Source: Bemisia tabaci | Lineage: Eukaryota; Arthropoda; Insecta; Hemiptera; Aleyrodidae | Length of the DNA: 64,000 bases | NCBI RefSeq assembly: GCF_918797505.1 | Contig: NC_092800.1 | Coordinates: 682,001 to 746,000 of the forward strand | Direction: 5' to 3' | Shown here: positions 26,884 to 37,620 of the stretch, one piece after another | How positions within the stretch are numbered: the stretch's first letter is position 1 | Layout of the letters: every line of letters starts with the position of its first letter | The notes under the pieces: model-generated | The model's input: only the letters and a program-made list of their open reading frames with translations | What the model was told of the DNA's origin: nothing | Database searches by the model: none | Translations under genes and position numbers: made by a program

Positions 26884-27690
26884 TCCTCGGTGAAATTCAT
26901 GGACAAAGCTATAGACAGAAAGGACGAAAGGGATATTCCCTCCATGACCAATTTCATCCTATTTTATTCAGGCTCATCAGTGAAATTCATGGACAAAGCT
27001 ACAGAAAGAAAAGACTAAAGGGAAATTTCCTCCATGACCAATTTCATCCCATTTTATTCAAGCTCATCAGTGAAATTCATGGACAAAGCTATGGACAGAA
27101 AAGACAAAAAGGAAATTTCCTTCATGACCAATTTCATCCCATTTTATTCAGGCTCATCAGTGAAATTCATGGACAAAGCTATAGACAGAAAAGACAAAAG
27201 GGAAATTTCCTTCATGACCAATTTCATCCCATTTTATTCAGGCTCATCAGTGAAATTCATGGACAAAGCTATGGACAGAAAAGACAAAAAGGAAATTTCC
27301 TTCATGACCAATTTCATCCCATTTTATTCAGGCTCATCAGTGAAATTCATGGACAAAGCTATAGACAGAAAAGACAAAAGGGAAATTCCCTCCATGACCA
27401 ATTTCATCCCATTTTATTCAGGCTCATCAGTGAAATTCATGGACAAAGCTATAGACAGAAAAGACAAAAGGGAAATTCCCTCCATGACCAATTTCATCCC
27501 ATTTTATCCAGGCTCATCAGTGAAATTCATGGACAGAGCTATAGACAGAAAAGGAGGGAAATTCCCTCCATGACCAATTTTATCCCATTTTATTCAGACT
27601 CATCAGTGAAATTCATAAACGAAGCTATAGACAGAAAAGACAAAAGGGATATTCCCTCCATATCCAAAATGTGCCCAGTTAAATTATGTT
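26884..27690 (+). repeat. Minisatellite, 90-bp unit, nine copies
   Basis: The motif tgaaattcatggacaaagct recurs at 26891, 26981, 27071, 27161, 27251, 27341, 27431, 27521 and 27606: eight exact 90-bp steps, the last shortened by 5 bp. Units also share agaaaagacaaaaggg and tccatgaccaatttcatccc. The unit matches an arm of family C (attgatagacaaagctatag, agacaaagg), so the array looks like an amplified arm. Because 90 is a multiple of 3, a 302-codon frame (26787-27695) runs through all units and a second frame (27034-27573) also stays open. I do not call either a gene: no intron, promoter or homology is seen. Confidence 0.93.
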
Positions 27691-27695
27691 CCTAA

Positions 27696-29607
27696 ACAAG
27701 CATGAAAACAAAACCCAAATTGAATCAGTGAGAACGAAAACGCACCAACTCGGTAACTCAAAAATGCTCAATTTTCATTAAAGAGAGTCATTTTTCATAA
27801 AGGTCATTGAGGTTAACGCATCTGTTCCAATTTGAACTCTTGAAGTGTCCTTAAGTACTTGTCTTCCGGCTAACCATCGATATCGGTACATACACAATCC
27901 TTACAAGGGATTGAAATGATTTGACACTACCAAAAATACAAACCATAAAATGAAAAATCCTTGAATTTTGGCAACTCTGAGTTGGGCGCGAACCTACATT
28001 AGATTTTTCAAAATTTGCACACTTTTTATTTGCTGTTTGACGTTTTTCCTGGTCTTATCATTGCAATCCTTTAAAGTTAACTGACGAGTTTTATACTGAA
28101 GATTCAAAGTCATTTTTATGAAACTATACTGAAGACCCATTAATGGCGAATTATGTAAACTATACGGGGCTTTCTTGAGGAAAAGAACTGTTTAAGGAGC
28201 GCCTATTAATTCGGCCCAATAGGTGATTGTACTAGTACTAGTCAATGAATTCAAGAAGCTCTCGTGAAAATTCGCTAATTTAAAGATACGTCTCGGAATA
28301 AAAAAGAAATACGAAAGATAGACTGTGTGTTTTCATACACAGAACGAGAAGTCGTGGACGAAACCGTAACAAGGTTGCCAGATTCCACGATAAAATGTGG
28401 ATATTTTCCATAGGTTTATAGGGGGGAAATGTTCTCGGGTTATCAGCACTATCTGGCAACAATGAACTGTAAAACCGCGTATCTCATTGGCGGCGTTTCA
28501 AAATTTCCAACCCTATTATATTTTATCGAAAGGACACAAACCAACACTATTGCTTCAAATTTTTACAGAATATTCCTCATAGAAGCAGAGCTGAAAAATC
28601 ATTGAGTTTTTCAATAAATGAGGATGAGTATTTTTTTTGTGGACTATGAGGCCCGTTTACCAGTGGGCGGGCAATCGGGCATATAAAGAGGCAACGCTTG
28701 GATGCAGCCAAGAGGCGAGGGTGCCAGAAGTATCCCATTTTATAAGACTAGCATTGGAGTTCATGCAGGTCGCCAAACCAAGATTCAAGTGCATTCCTAC
28801 ATTCCCGAGTCCAGTTTTTGCAAAATTTCAAAGATAATTGCACATGTGCTTAGATTTTCTTTAAAAAATAAACAATTTCCGGCGTTGTATTGGAAGACAA
28901 AACAAGAGAAGAGATAATGAAACCCCTCTCGGTGACGCGACAAAAGGTCGCTTAGACGCAACTATTCGAGCTTAGTGGTTGTGCGTGTTGCAGCAGAGCT
29001 AAATTGAAGGCGCTCCAACTTCTCTACCCCGTGCAGCGAAGTAGTTTCAAAAGCCCTTACGGTTCTAAGTGGGGAAAGGGGGTGGTGTCATCAAGAAGTC
29101 ATTGGCACGTAGCTGCTTCATTGACTCAATTTATCCCAACACCCTTCGCTTTTGGGCACTTACGTTAATGGCGGCAACCGTCGTTCTTTCAACACCGAAA
29201 CTTTCGAAATTTATAACTCGTACTCCGGTAAGACATAAAAATTTACTGGATGAAAGATCACGTTTCTTACCACTTAAGTACGGAAAAATGATGATGCCAT
29301 TGTTTTTAGCCTTGGGATTGTGAGCAGATGAATCGAATCAAACGAAAGTATGAGGCAAGCAAATTCCACACTTTAAGATCCTTTTGTTGTGTAATTTATC
29401 CTTTTGCATATTGCTCCTTTCAGCATAAATATGTCAAATTGATCGTTAAAAATTTTGCATGGTTTTCAACGTGAAGATGCGCGACATGCAGCAAAGAGAA
29501 GTTGGTAGCTCCATTTAAAAGCTCACAACTTCCTTCCTGCCATGATATTGTTTGGAAATTCACTGGGTAATGAAAATCTCCTGATATTTTTAGGAAATTA
29601 TGCTCAA
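27696..29607. other. No gene recognised
   Basis: AT-rich intergenic sequence. One inverted pair gttgccagat / atctggcaac bounds about 28375-28460. Open frames (60-84 residues) have no recognisable motif. Confidence 0.5.
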
Positions 29608-30150
29608 TGGACCACTAGACAAGGTAAGAATTTAAGCAATCTAATACATGTTTCTTAACCAGAATTTCACGTCTAACACGATTCGCACAACGAAAATGAC
29701 TGAAACCAACCCCTAACGAAGATATTAACGTTTTAATTTCACATTGGTTGCGAGGAATTTGAACTGCCCGCTCACAAGAAACTCAAAGCTCTACGTGAGT
29801 CAAATCGCGTACTACAATGGTTTCAGCAAGCTTCTCAATTAAGCAATGTTCATTTCCCACCATGTATTGTTCTAAACTATTAGCAATTTACTATAGCTGA
29901 GCCAAAGCGTCAAGATTGAGGTTGTCAGATTTTTATACCGCAGAGACTGTCATGATAACGTTCAGCGCGCGATGTGAATGACGAAGAGCATTGAGTTTTC
30001 ATGAGCTGATGGTTTGAATTCACGCACGAAGAATTCGTAAGGTACTGATTTCGGTAATTTTCGTTGAGCGCATCGTGTTTTACGTAAAATTTTGGTTGAG
30101 TAACATGGATCAGAATGCTGAAATTCGTACCTTGTCTAGTGGTCCATTGG
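29608..30150. mobile_element. Family P inverted-repeat element, copy 1
   Basis: Left aatggaccactagacaaggt and right accttgtctagtggtccatt are inverse ends of about 28 bp. About 540 bp, no ORF. Related element at 54991-55540 and a right-end fragment near 46930-47053. Confidence 0.85.
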
Positions 30151-30152
30151 AC

Positions 30153-30270
30153 ATATTTCTGCCAAACGGAACTAAATGCATTGTGACGTGAGCCCTGTTA
30201 AGCATATATTCTTATGGGTCTTAGGGCTCATGTCTTAATGCACATAGTTCCGTTTGACAGAAATACGTTC
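30153..30270. mobile_element. Family G fold-back element, compact copy
   Basis: Arms atttctgccaaacggaac ... gtgagccct and agggctcatg ... gttccgtttgacagaaat, about 42 bp each, with tatattcttatgggtc between. It directly abuts the right end of family P. Confidence 0.85.
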
Positions 30271-31782
30271 AATTGTTAAACATTTAAAAGATAAAAACAC
30301 GTTTAAAATCGTTGCATGAGGATAATTCTGTTACGCTGCAATGCCGACAAATTTCGAATATATAATGATGAATAACGCGAGCTGCGGCTTACCTACTAGC
30401 TGTTCATCAGGAGTACACGCGCGTGCAGTATACCGAATTCTACTAATTAACTTCGTCATTTTCTGGTTTCAGAAGTAAATGGCGCATTATTCGAACTCGC
30501 AACCGAAATCAACAAGCAAACAAGGTTTATCTCAAGCGCGTTTTTTAAAGAATTATTAGAATTGTGGATAACTGCTACACGACATGCGAGAGCTCCATCA
30601 CGCGCAAATCGGTCGTAAACAATTCATTTGACACAAAGATACTGTTGATGAGCGTCAGCCAAATCCAGCGACATTAAAATCTATCTTGTCTATTTTCTGA
30701 TTCATCCTGCAAACTATGAGAATTCTCACACAGCAGGGCTCAGCAGAGGGTGGATATGTTCTATTTCAACGTTCGCCGATTCAACTTCGAACCAACATGT
30801 CTGGGAAATGTTTCTGCTGCGATACGAAGAAAACAAAAAAAAAACAGAAACGATCGGTTTCCCATTATCAAGTTATCATCAAAATCTAACTAATTTAATC
30901 TAATCTAACTAATCTAAAAATCTAACTTTTTGGGAAGTAATTATACGAGTAGGTGCGGCTGCGGCGCGGCGCCATTCTCAAAAATAGCCTGCCACTTGAA
31001 AGCCCATATAATTAACGAACAATTATTACAAAATGAACAGTAGGGAAGAGATGAGCGAGGGGGAAGTGGGTAGAAAAAATAAAAAGAAAGGAAAAAAGGG
31101 ACAAAAAAAGGGGGGGGGAATGGGGAATGAAATAAAATCAAACGAAGAGGCACAATGGCCAAGTGTCATTAGTATGTTCATTTGGGGGGGGGGGGGGGTT
31201 TACCTATTTGTTTATAAGCTTTGTATACCTCTGTACTAAAACGGAAATAAATTATATTCAAATATTCAAATTCAAATCTTGATACAAATGCATTGGAGGA
31301 TTTCACTGAAACAGCGAAAGTCGTCTGATTTGCAAGAGCAGACAGCACGCAAAAATTGACATCATATCGTCTTAAGTCCACATTAGCCCGCAAGATAGGA
31401 GCATTCCCGACGGAAACTCCATTCTTAGAGATACTGCTGTATTCGGTGCAACGGGAGAGCTATATTAAAATCCCTGATTTAATAATAGATTTGATGACAC
31501 TGTAATTGGTATCGATGCTCAAGCACGAGTCTCGATTGAAGCTGTCAAAATAACGCCTTCGGCTTGGCGGTTATACGTGCCCGCAGTACAAGGCCGGGCT
31601 CCGAGCTTGCATCGATTGGAGGTGATGCGACTGTTAAAATACCCATCTAAATAAACATCAGCATTTTAGGACTAAATTCTGATAGAAATATAGACTCGAG
31701 GTTTGAGTGAGGTATTTAAACAAGGCTTCGACTTTATTTACCTCACAAGTTACGTGCGACTACCCACTACCGCTCAGCGAGC
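30271..31782. other. No gene recognised
   Basis: AT-rich sequence with a purine-rich stretch (31033-31130), a G15 run at 31184-31198 and repeated atctaactaatctaa units near 30890-30925. No convincing coding region on either strand. Confidence 0.5.
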
Positions 31783-32290
31783 TGACATTGAAATTGATAG
31801 ACAATGCTATAGACAAAGAGAAAATGAAGCTACCCTGTCGCTTCATTCGGGTGGTTGATATAGACTAAGGGGGAAACTATGAATTAACTCTAGGGGGTGC
31901 CATACTGCCGTGCTGAGGAAGAACGCCGTACGAACCCTCAGACGTTGTCATATTTCCTTCAATATAAAACGGATTAATTGGAAACATTGTGAATGTTTTT
32001 CTTCAAATTTTCCGGACAATTTTGTACGCAACTTCATCTAAAATACCTGAAAATTTCAAAGAAAAATACGCATAACTTTCCTCGAGTACACATGTTTTAT
32101 TCGAGGAAATTTGGCAACTCTCGAATGTTCATGCGGCGTTTTTCCTTAGAAGGGCAGCACAGGGTTACCGCCGACTACTTATACCCCCTTTGTCCATTCT
32201 GGCAACGGCTCCCGACAATAGGGTCGCTCAAATTTCTTCTTGGCTTATTTGTCTATTGCTTTGTCCATCGATGCCAATAATCAGGCCATA
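31783..32290. mobile_element. Family C fold-back element, copy 3, split by a family A insertion
   Basis: Left arm attgaaattgatagacaatg (to about 31890) and right arm tttgtctattgctttgtcca ... aataatcaggcc (to about 32290) are separated by family A copy 14. Confidence 0.78.
31905..32157 (-). mobile_element. Family A MITE, copy 14, nested in family C
   Basis: CTGCCGTGCTGAGGAAGAAC ... TTTTTCCTTAGAAGGGCAG. Flanks cata (31901-31904) and caca (32158-32161) differ by one base, fitting an older 4-bp duplication. Confidence 0.88.
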
Positions 32291-32749
32291 GGGGGACAAG
32301 CCGAGGCAGGTGTGCAGAAAGTTCCGAAAAACCGATCGTTTAGCGTGATATGGCGTTTTCACCTTACAGATATATTTCCGATTCCCGGCGATTCACCTCG
32401 TGGCCACAGGTTTAATTTTATGGTGAAATGCCATATTCCACGATAAAAATTGCGAATTGGCCGACTTTTATGTAGTATTAAAATTACAATAAGAGAAGAA
32501 AAAACAACATCAGCAAAGTAAGGAAGAAAAAAAAATTATTTTTAAGACTGCCTCCCGATCCTAGATTTTCCCCACGTTCGGATCGCGGGATGAGGCATTT
32601 CCTGCGCCCCCGGGGGCAAGAACATTTTTCCCTCCAAAATCTTAACTCACTTGGGATCCTAGAATTCCGTCCATTTTTTCGACGAGTAGATTCTCCACAT
32701 ACTGTGTTCTTGCTCAGCACAACGGTCAGAAGGAGCCCTCTCACTAATT

Positions 32750-33001
32750 CTGCCGTGCTAGGGAAAAACGCCGTATGGACACAGGAGAAACGCCAAATTT
32801 CCCCGGATGATAAGCGTATTCTTGAGGAAAGTTATACTTGATTATTCCTTGATAATTTCAGATATTTAACATTAAACTGCGAATAAAATGAGCTGAAAAA
32901 TCGGATGAAAATTATTCAAAATTTTTCCAATAAAATCGTGTTTTATCAAAGGAAATGGCAACGCCTGAAGGCTCATGCGGCGTTTTTCCTCCGAACAACA
33001 G
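32750..33001 (+). mobile_element. Family A MITE, copy 15
   Basis: CTGCCGTGCTAGGGAAAAAC start, right end ctcatgcggcgtttttcctc ... aacag. Flanks aatt and gatt differ by one base. Confidence 0.85.
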
Positions 33002-33240
33002 GATTCTAAGTCGACGAAAAATTGGAGCTGCGCGTGGCTTGAAGAAAGTGGCGACGTAATTTTAAAGTCGATGAGGGCAAGATAAAGCCATAAAACTGCC
33101 GAAAATGATGGCATTGAGAATTTTCACGGTCGAAATCACGTCTCACGTCCGATCGTTCGACTCCTTTTACTGCCGAGAATCCGCACTGCATACATACAAG
33201 CCCCGCGGTTTGCCTACTCTTAAGGCGCAAAAGATACTAT

Positions 33241-33472
33241 ACGGAAAAACTTAAATTGCTGATTTAACAATTCGATTGCTAAAAAAGGTGAATGCAATGT
33301 TTCAATGTAGATTTCACAACAAAACAATGCTACTTTAACCACCCCCGTGCTTAAATTAGCTTACAATAGTGGTTAAAGTAGCATTTTTTTCTTGTAAAAT
33401 CTACGTTGAAACGTTGCAGTCACTTTTTTTTAGAAATTGAATTGTTAAATCAGCAATTTAATTTTTTCCGTG
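33241..33472. mobile_element. Family B hairpin MITE, copy 2
   Basis: acggaaaaa ... tttttccgt ends, with ttgctgatttaacaattc and atgctactttaaccaccccc and inverses, as in copy 1. Confidence 0.88.
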
Positions 33473-33746
33473 TACTCTAGTCGAATAATTCCCATATCGA
33501 GTAGACATTCTACTGACTGATTATTAGAAGTTTAAAACAGTACGATGTTATACATCGGAATGCGATTTAATGCATGCTTCAGATAGGGCTATGTCTCGTC
33601 TTGTTGTATCGAAAGATTCAATAATCGGACTGCTGCAATAATCGGGTCATATTTATAATCGTTTCTTCTGTAACAGCACCTTTCCTGAGGAGGCTCCATC
33701 ATTATTTATACTGGGGCTAAGGGGAATTTAAGGAGATCCTAAACAC

Positions 33747-34028
33747 AGCGGGTTGATTCTTGAAATCTATGGACAAAGCGACAAACGAAGAAGACAAAGG
33801 GGATGTTGAAGGATCCTATTGGTAGAAGCGAGTGGTTGCAATGGACCAATGAGGTTAATGACAGACCTCAGACCAACTAATGGTAACCCACGAGGAACTC
33901 GTTATAAAGCCTATCATTTTCCCCCTCAGTATATAGGAACCATTCGTTTTACCCAATAGGATCGCTCTATACTCCGTATGTCTTCTTCCGCTATCGCTTT
34001 GTCTAACAATTTCAAGAATCAGCCCGCA
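33747..34028. mobile_element. Family C fold-back element, copy 4 (best preserved)
   Basis: Left agcgggttgattcttgaaat, right atttcaagaatcagcccgc: 19-20 bp terminal inverse identity continuing imperfectly for about 100 bp. About 280 bp total. Confidence 0.85.
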
Positions 34029-35133
34029 GGGTTGTAAAAGGATGATCTTAACGAATCTCGAAAAAAATTTAATAGAATAACTTCAAAAGGAGACCCTTCG
34101 AAAAAGGGCTTACGATGATTTCCCTCTACAAAAAACTAAAAATACAAAAGAAAAAATGTAGGTTATGAAATTTTGAAGGAGGGTTTGCACCCACCTTAAA
34201 GTTTGTCAAAATCATGAAAGTTTTCCTTCCGTACGTATTTTTTTGCAGAGGCCAATTCTTTCTATTGTTTGGGAGGATAATTTCCGAAGTTTCAGTGCTG
34301 CATTTTTCTCGCAGTTTATTGAAATTGTCCATTTTACAATGACATGTTAAGGACTTAATTACGATGTAAACGGTACGTGACCTCTTAAGGACAGAAACTG
34401 TTTAAACATTAAAAAACAACTATGATTGGAGCCCCATGTCTCTCGCCTTCACATCTCATTGTCTTTGTGAGACCGTCTTGCCGAGGGGAACTTACGTGAA
34501 CGCGTTGCAGCGCCGCTACCGTGCGAACCGCTACGAGGAAACAAAAACCGGAGCGCCTTCAATTTTTAGCTATGCAACACGGACATCCTTAGAGCACGAA
34601 TAGTTGCATCGTTGCATTAAGGCGTTATCATTAATAAGCATCGCGCTTGTTCGAGTGTTGGCGCTGGACGTGCTATGACAGCTCAATTTTTTTCCGTTTG
34701 TAAATTAGAAGACGATAATTTTTCTTCCTGTATTCATCTGTCCCGTTTTTTATAATAAAATGCTCGAAAAATCTCTTCGCAGCTATGCAGAGGCAGACAG
34801 TACTGTTAAAAATGTCAGTTTTTCGTTTTTCGGCGATCGAGTGCCTTTCCTGCGGGCGAATATATTTGGGATTTATGACATGGTTTAGCCATGTTTTATT
34901 TATGGTTTTTACCCAAATTTTCCGGCTTTTAGACCCATTTGTAGGGCAGTATCCGACCCGAAAAGACTATAAGATGAATTCCGTAAAACATGAACCTTCA
35001 ATGAGTAAAAGTTGTGTTAAGAGTTGAAAAATTGAAGGTGTGTCCGAAAATGACCCTTGTCAATTTCCCTCCTTTTGAGAGCGTTGCCATGGCAATGACG
35101 TCGTATTGGAGATTTTTCATCGTATAAATCCAC

Positions 35134-35134
<1 letters not shown>
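34029..35134. other. No gene recognised
   Basis: AT-rich intergenic sequence. Contains gcgccttcaatttttagc, which recurs in inverse form near 10860 and 29005, so part is a dispersed repeat. Confidence 0.45.

Positions 35135-35165
<31 letters not shown>
35135..35165 (+). repeat. Poly(A) tract, 31 nt, possible retroposon tail
   Basis: 31 consecutive A following cgtataaatccacc. The sequence before it (from about 35030) may be a small retroposed element; no target duplication found. Confidence 0.5.
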
Positions 35166-35166
<1 letters not shown>

Positions 35167-35761
35167 GATTTTAACGCTTCCCATTTAGTTTTGTAAAAAT
35201 CGAAACCCTTACGCGCCAAGAGAAAACTAGGGGAGTGACAAGGTAAAAAAAAGAAAAAAGAAGAAAAAAAAAGTTGAAAATCCGGAAGGGCTATTCTATT
35301 TGTGCACCTGTTTCGCGCAGGTATTGTCTCCGCGCTTCAAAAAGACGTCACTAGCGAGAGACCTACGAAGCAACGCGACACAAAGCGTACTCCTCAGGAG
35401 GAGACCGGTGGAATACTAATAGCAATAGCAATAAAATAAAATAAGTAAATTAATTCACGAGGCTGGAGATCTGGTCGGGTGTTGGTGCATGCAGCGTCAC
35501 CCGTTTACATAACGAATCGCGGGCGAGTGACGTAATTCTGGGCGATGGGCCACAGCTACCAGCAACATTCGCGCAGACTGCCAACGGATCCTTCTCTCTT
35601 ATCCCCCGAAACCAACTTGTAAAATGCTCAATTGGCTCGTATATACATCGGTAAATAAATACAAGAAAGAAGCAGAAGGTAAAGGATAAAAATGTGTGAG
35701 CGAGAAATATGAGCATTATAATTTTATTGTAACGAATTTAAATTTTATAAATGAGGAAAGG

Positions 35762-36002
35762 CAGGGTTGCCACAAAATTTAGAAAATGAAATTCCCTGAC
35801 ACAGTTGAGTAAAATTCCCTGACCAATGAAACATGCAATATGGCAAAAAAGACAAAATTTGAAATAATTTCCAGGCCAAAATTGTTATTCTAAATGTCAA
35901 ATCCATTCTGAAAAGCTAATAAAAGTAAATTTACAATTTTCCCCTGACTTTTTTGTAATCTTCTCTGACATTTCCAGGTTTTCCCTGACTGTGGCAACCC
36001 TG
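35762..36002. mobile_element. Family E element, copy 2 (target duplication gaaagg)
   Basis: CAGGGTTGCCACA ... TGTGGCAACCCTG, with gaaagg repeated at 35756-35761 and 36003-36008. The inside has attccctgac units facing each other. Confidence 0.88.
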
Positions 36003-36216
36003 GAAAGGAACTTGAGGGGCCGCGAAAAAGTTACATAAGGCTCTCCTTGTCGATTTTTCGACTTCTTCCTCTTCTGCGTAAGGTAGACGGGAGACGTAAG
36101 AAAGTGAGATTACTCCAAAACCACTCCTCGTAGAGAATAATCACAGAGGCTCAGGATAGACCGTTCGCTTTCTTTCAAAGACACGGTGGATCCAAGGGAG
36201 ACGTACGAGGCGTGCG

Positions 36217-36418
36217 CCCCCCCCCCCCCCCCCCCCTCCGTTCACCCGAAAAAGGATAGGAGAAAAAAGAGAAGAAAGAAGGAAGGAAGGGACGGAGGAA
36301 AGAAAAGGAGGGACGCTTTACATTTGGTGATTACTCATGACGAGATTGACTCACTCTACACATTGGATGATATACAATTTTGAAAATGTTCTGGGGGAGC
36401 CCCCCCCCCCCCCCCCCC
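36217..36418. repeat. Two long C runs (C20 and C19) flanking a purine block
   Basis: C20 at 36217-36236 and C19 at 36400-36418, with an A/G-rich tract at about 36240-36315. Confidence 0.92.
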
Positions 36419-36604
36419 GGGACTCCCTTAGTTCCAAGTACCTGTATCTGTCTATGGTCAAAGATAAGGAAAAAGAAATAGGGGAGGGGACGAACGCGAT
36501 AAAAAGTGTGCAAACTATGGTGATGAATCACTGTGATTTCCAACATCGTTTGAATAAAAATAACACTACATAAATAAATGTTTTGTACATGCGCTTACAT
36601 AGTA

Positions 36605-36788
36605 ATAGGATGGTTGAATAGTACTGGGTCCTTATTATTCTGCAGGGGAATCAAAGCCAGAAAATTCTAAAAATTTCAATAGATTAAAAAAATGGACTCA
36701 ATGGATTACTTCATTGAAATTTTTGGAATTTTATGGCCTTGTTTTCCCTGCAGAACAGTGTGGATCCAGGACTATTCTACTATCCTGT
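36605..36788. mobile_element. Family K fold-back element, copy 2
   Basis: taggatggttgaatagtact ... gggtcc and inverse ggatccaggactattctact ... atcctgtc; inner arms ctgcaggggaatcaaagcc and ggccttgttttccctgcag. Confidence 0.85.
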
Positions 36789-37140
36789 CATGGGTGTAGA
36801 AACTTTCAAGGGTTCCCCCAAAATAAATTTAGGTTCCCCCATTTTAAGTTTTCGCAGAATTTTGCCTGACACTTAAAGTAACGCGGTCGACAGTTGGGTT
36901 CCCTCAAAACAGCGTGGTCAACAGTTTGGTTCCCCCCAAAACAGCGCGCTTCACAGATAGTTTCCCTTAAAGTAGTGCACTCAGCAGTCAAGTTCCCCTT
37001 AAACCCTAAAAAAAAGAGAACAAAAAGAAAGAAAGAAAAAAAACTTCCTAAGGTTCCCCCAATTTTTTCGTCCTCACATGGGTTCCCCCATTTCACGCAA
37101 ACAGCCGGTCGCATGGTTGGGAATTTTCTGCACCCCTGCA
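36788..37140. mobile_element. Family D element, copy 2, with internal degenerate tandem repeats
   Basis: Ends near ggtgtagaaactttcaagg and ggaattttctgcacccctg. The interior repeats aggttccccc and a unit of about 38-40 bp with cagcgyggtcaacag three to four times (about 36870-37010). Confidence 0.65.
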
Positions 37141-37371
37141 TCGTGTTACTTACAGTTCAGGCCACATTTGTGTACTTAATGTTTACTTTTGCTTTGCTTG
37201 GTGTGTATGCACAGTGTAATTTATAGTTGAGGAAATTTAATTTTTCCTGATTTTTTAACGTCCGAGGAAAAAATGATTTTCCAATTAGATATTTACTTAA
37301 AAACCTTAGGGATAGTCAAGATAACTTGAGTCCCCTCCCCATGTTTATGTATGCCCCTTTTAGTTATTTGC

Positions 37372-37620
37372 TTAACCCTCCATGGCGTAGCATTACGAAT
37401 TCGTAACAATGTATTTTAGGGGTTTTTTAAATGGAATCTTTTCTCTGTGTCATAATTTTGCAAATTTTCATAGGTTTTCCTTTTTTTGAATACTTGATTC
37501 CCGAATATTAAAATTTTGAAAAAAAATCTGGTGCACCATGTTTTTCATGCAAGCTACAAAATAGATTAGTGTCCGTCAGAATGTGAGATCCAAAATTAAT
37601 TTATGCCATAGAGGGTTGAA
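37372..37620. mobile_element. TTAA-associated MITE candidate (family R)
   Basis: Left TTAACCCTCCATGGCGTAG, right atgccatagagggttgaa. TTAA then CCCT at the left resembles piggyBac-type ends; the right end would need one substitution to restore TTAA. Confidence 0.65.

Noticed and set aside
26345..26957. Overlapping 80-146 codon frames on both strands of the GC-rich block
   Set aside because: GC-rich DNA has few stops; one frame ends in poly-Lys from the A tract. No domain is recognisable.
26787..27695. 302-codon open frame over the minisatellite as a protein gene
   Set aside because: It follows automatically from a repeat period divisible by three with no stop in the unit; a second frame is open too, and there is no homology, splice structure or promoter. 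Kept as a finding only.
37372..37620. Intact piggyBac element
   Set aside because: Too short for a transposase and right TTAA is altered; only a MITE candidate is supported.
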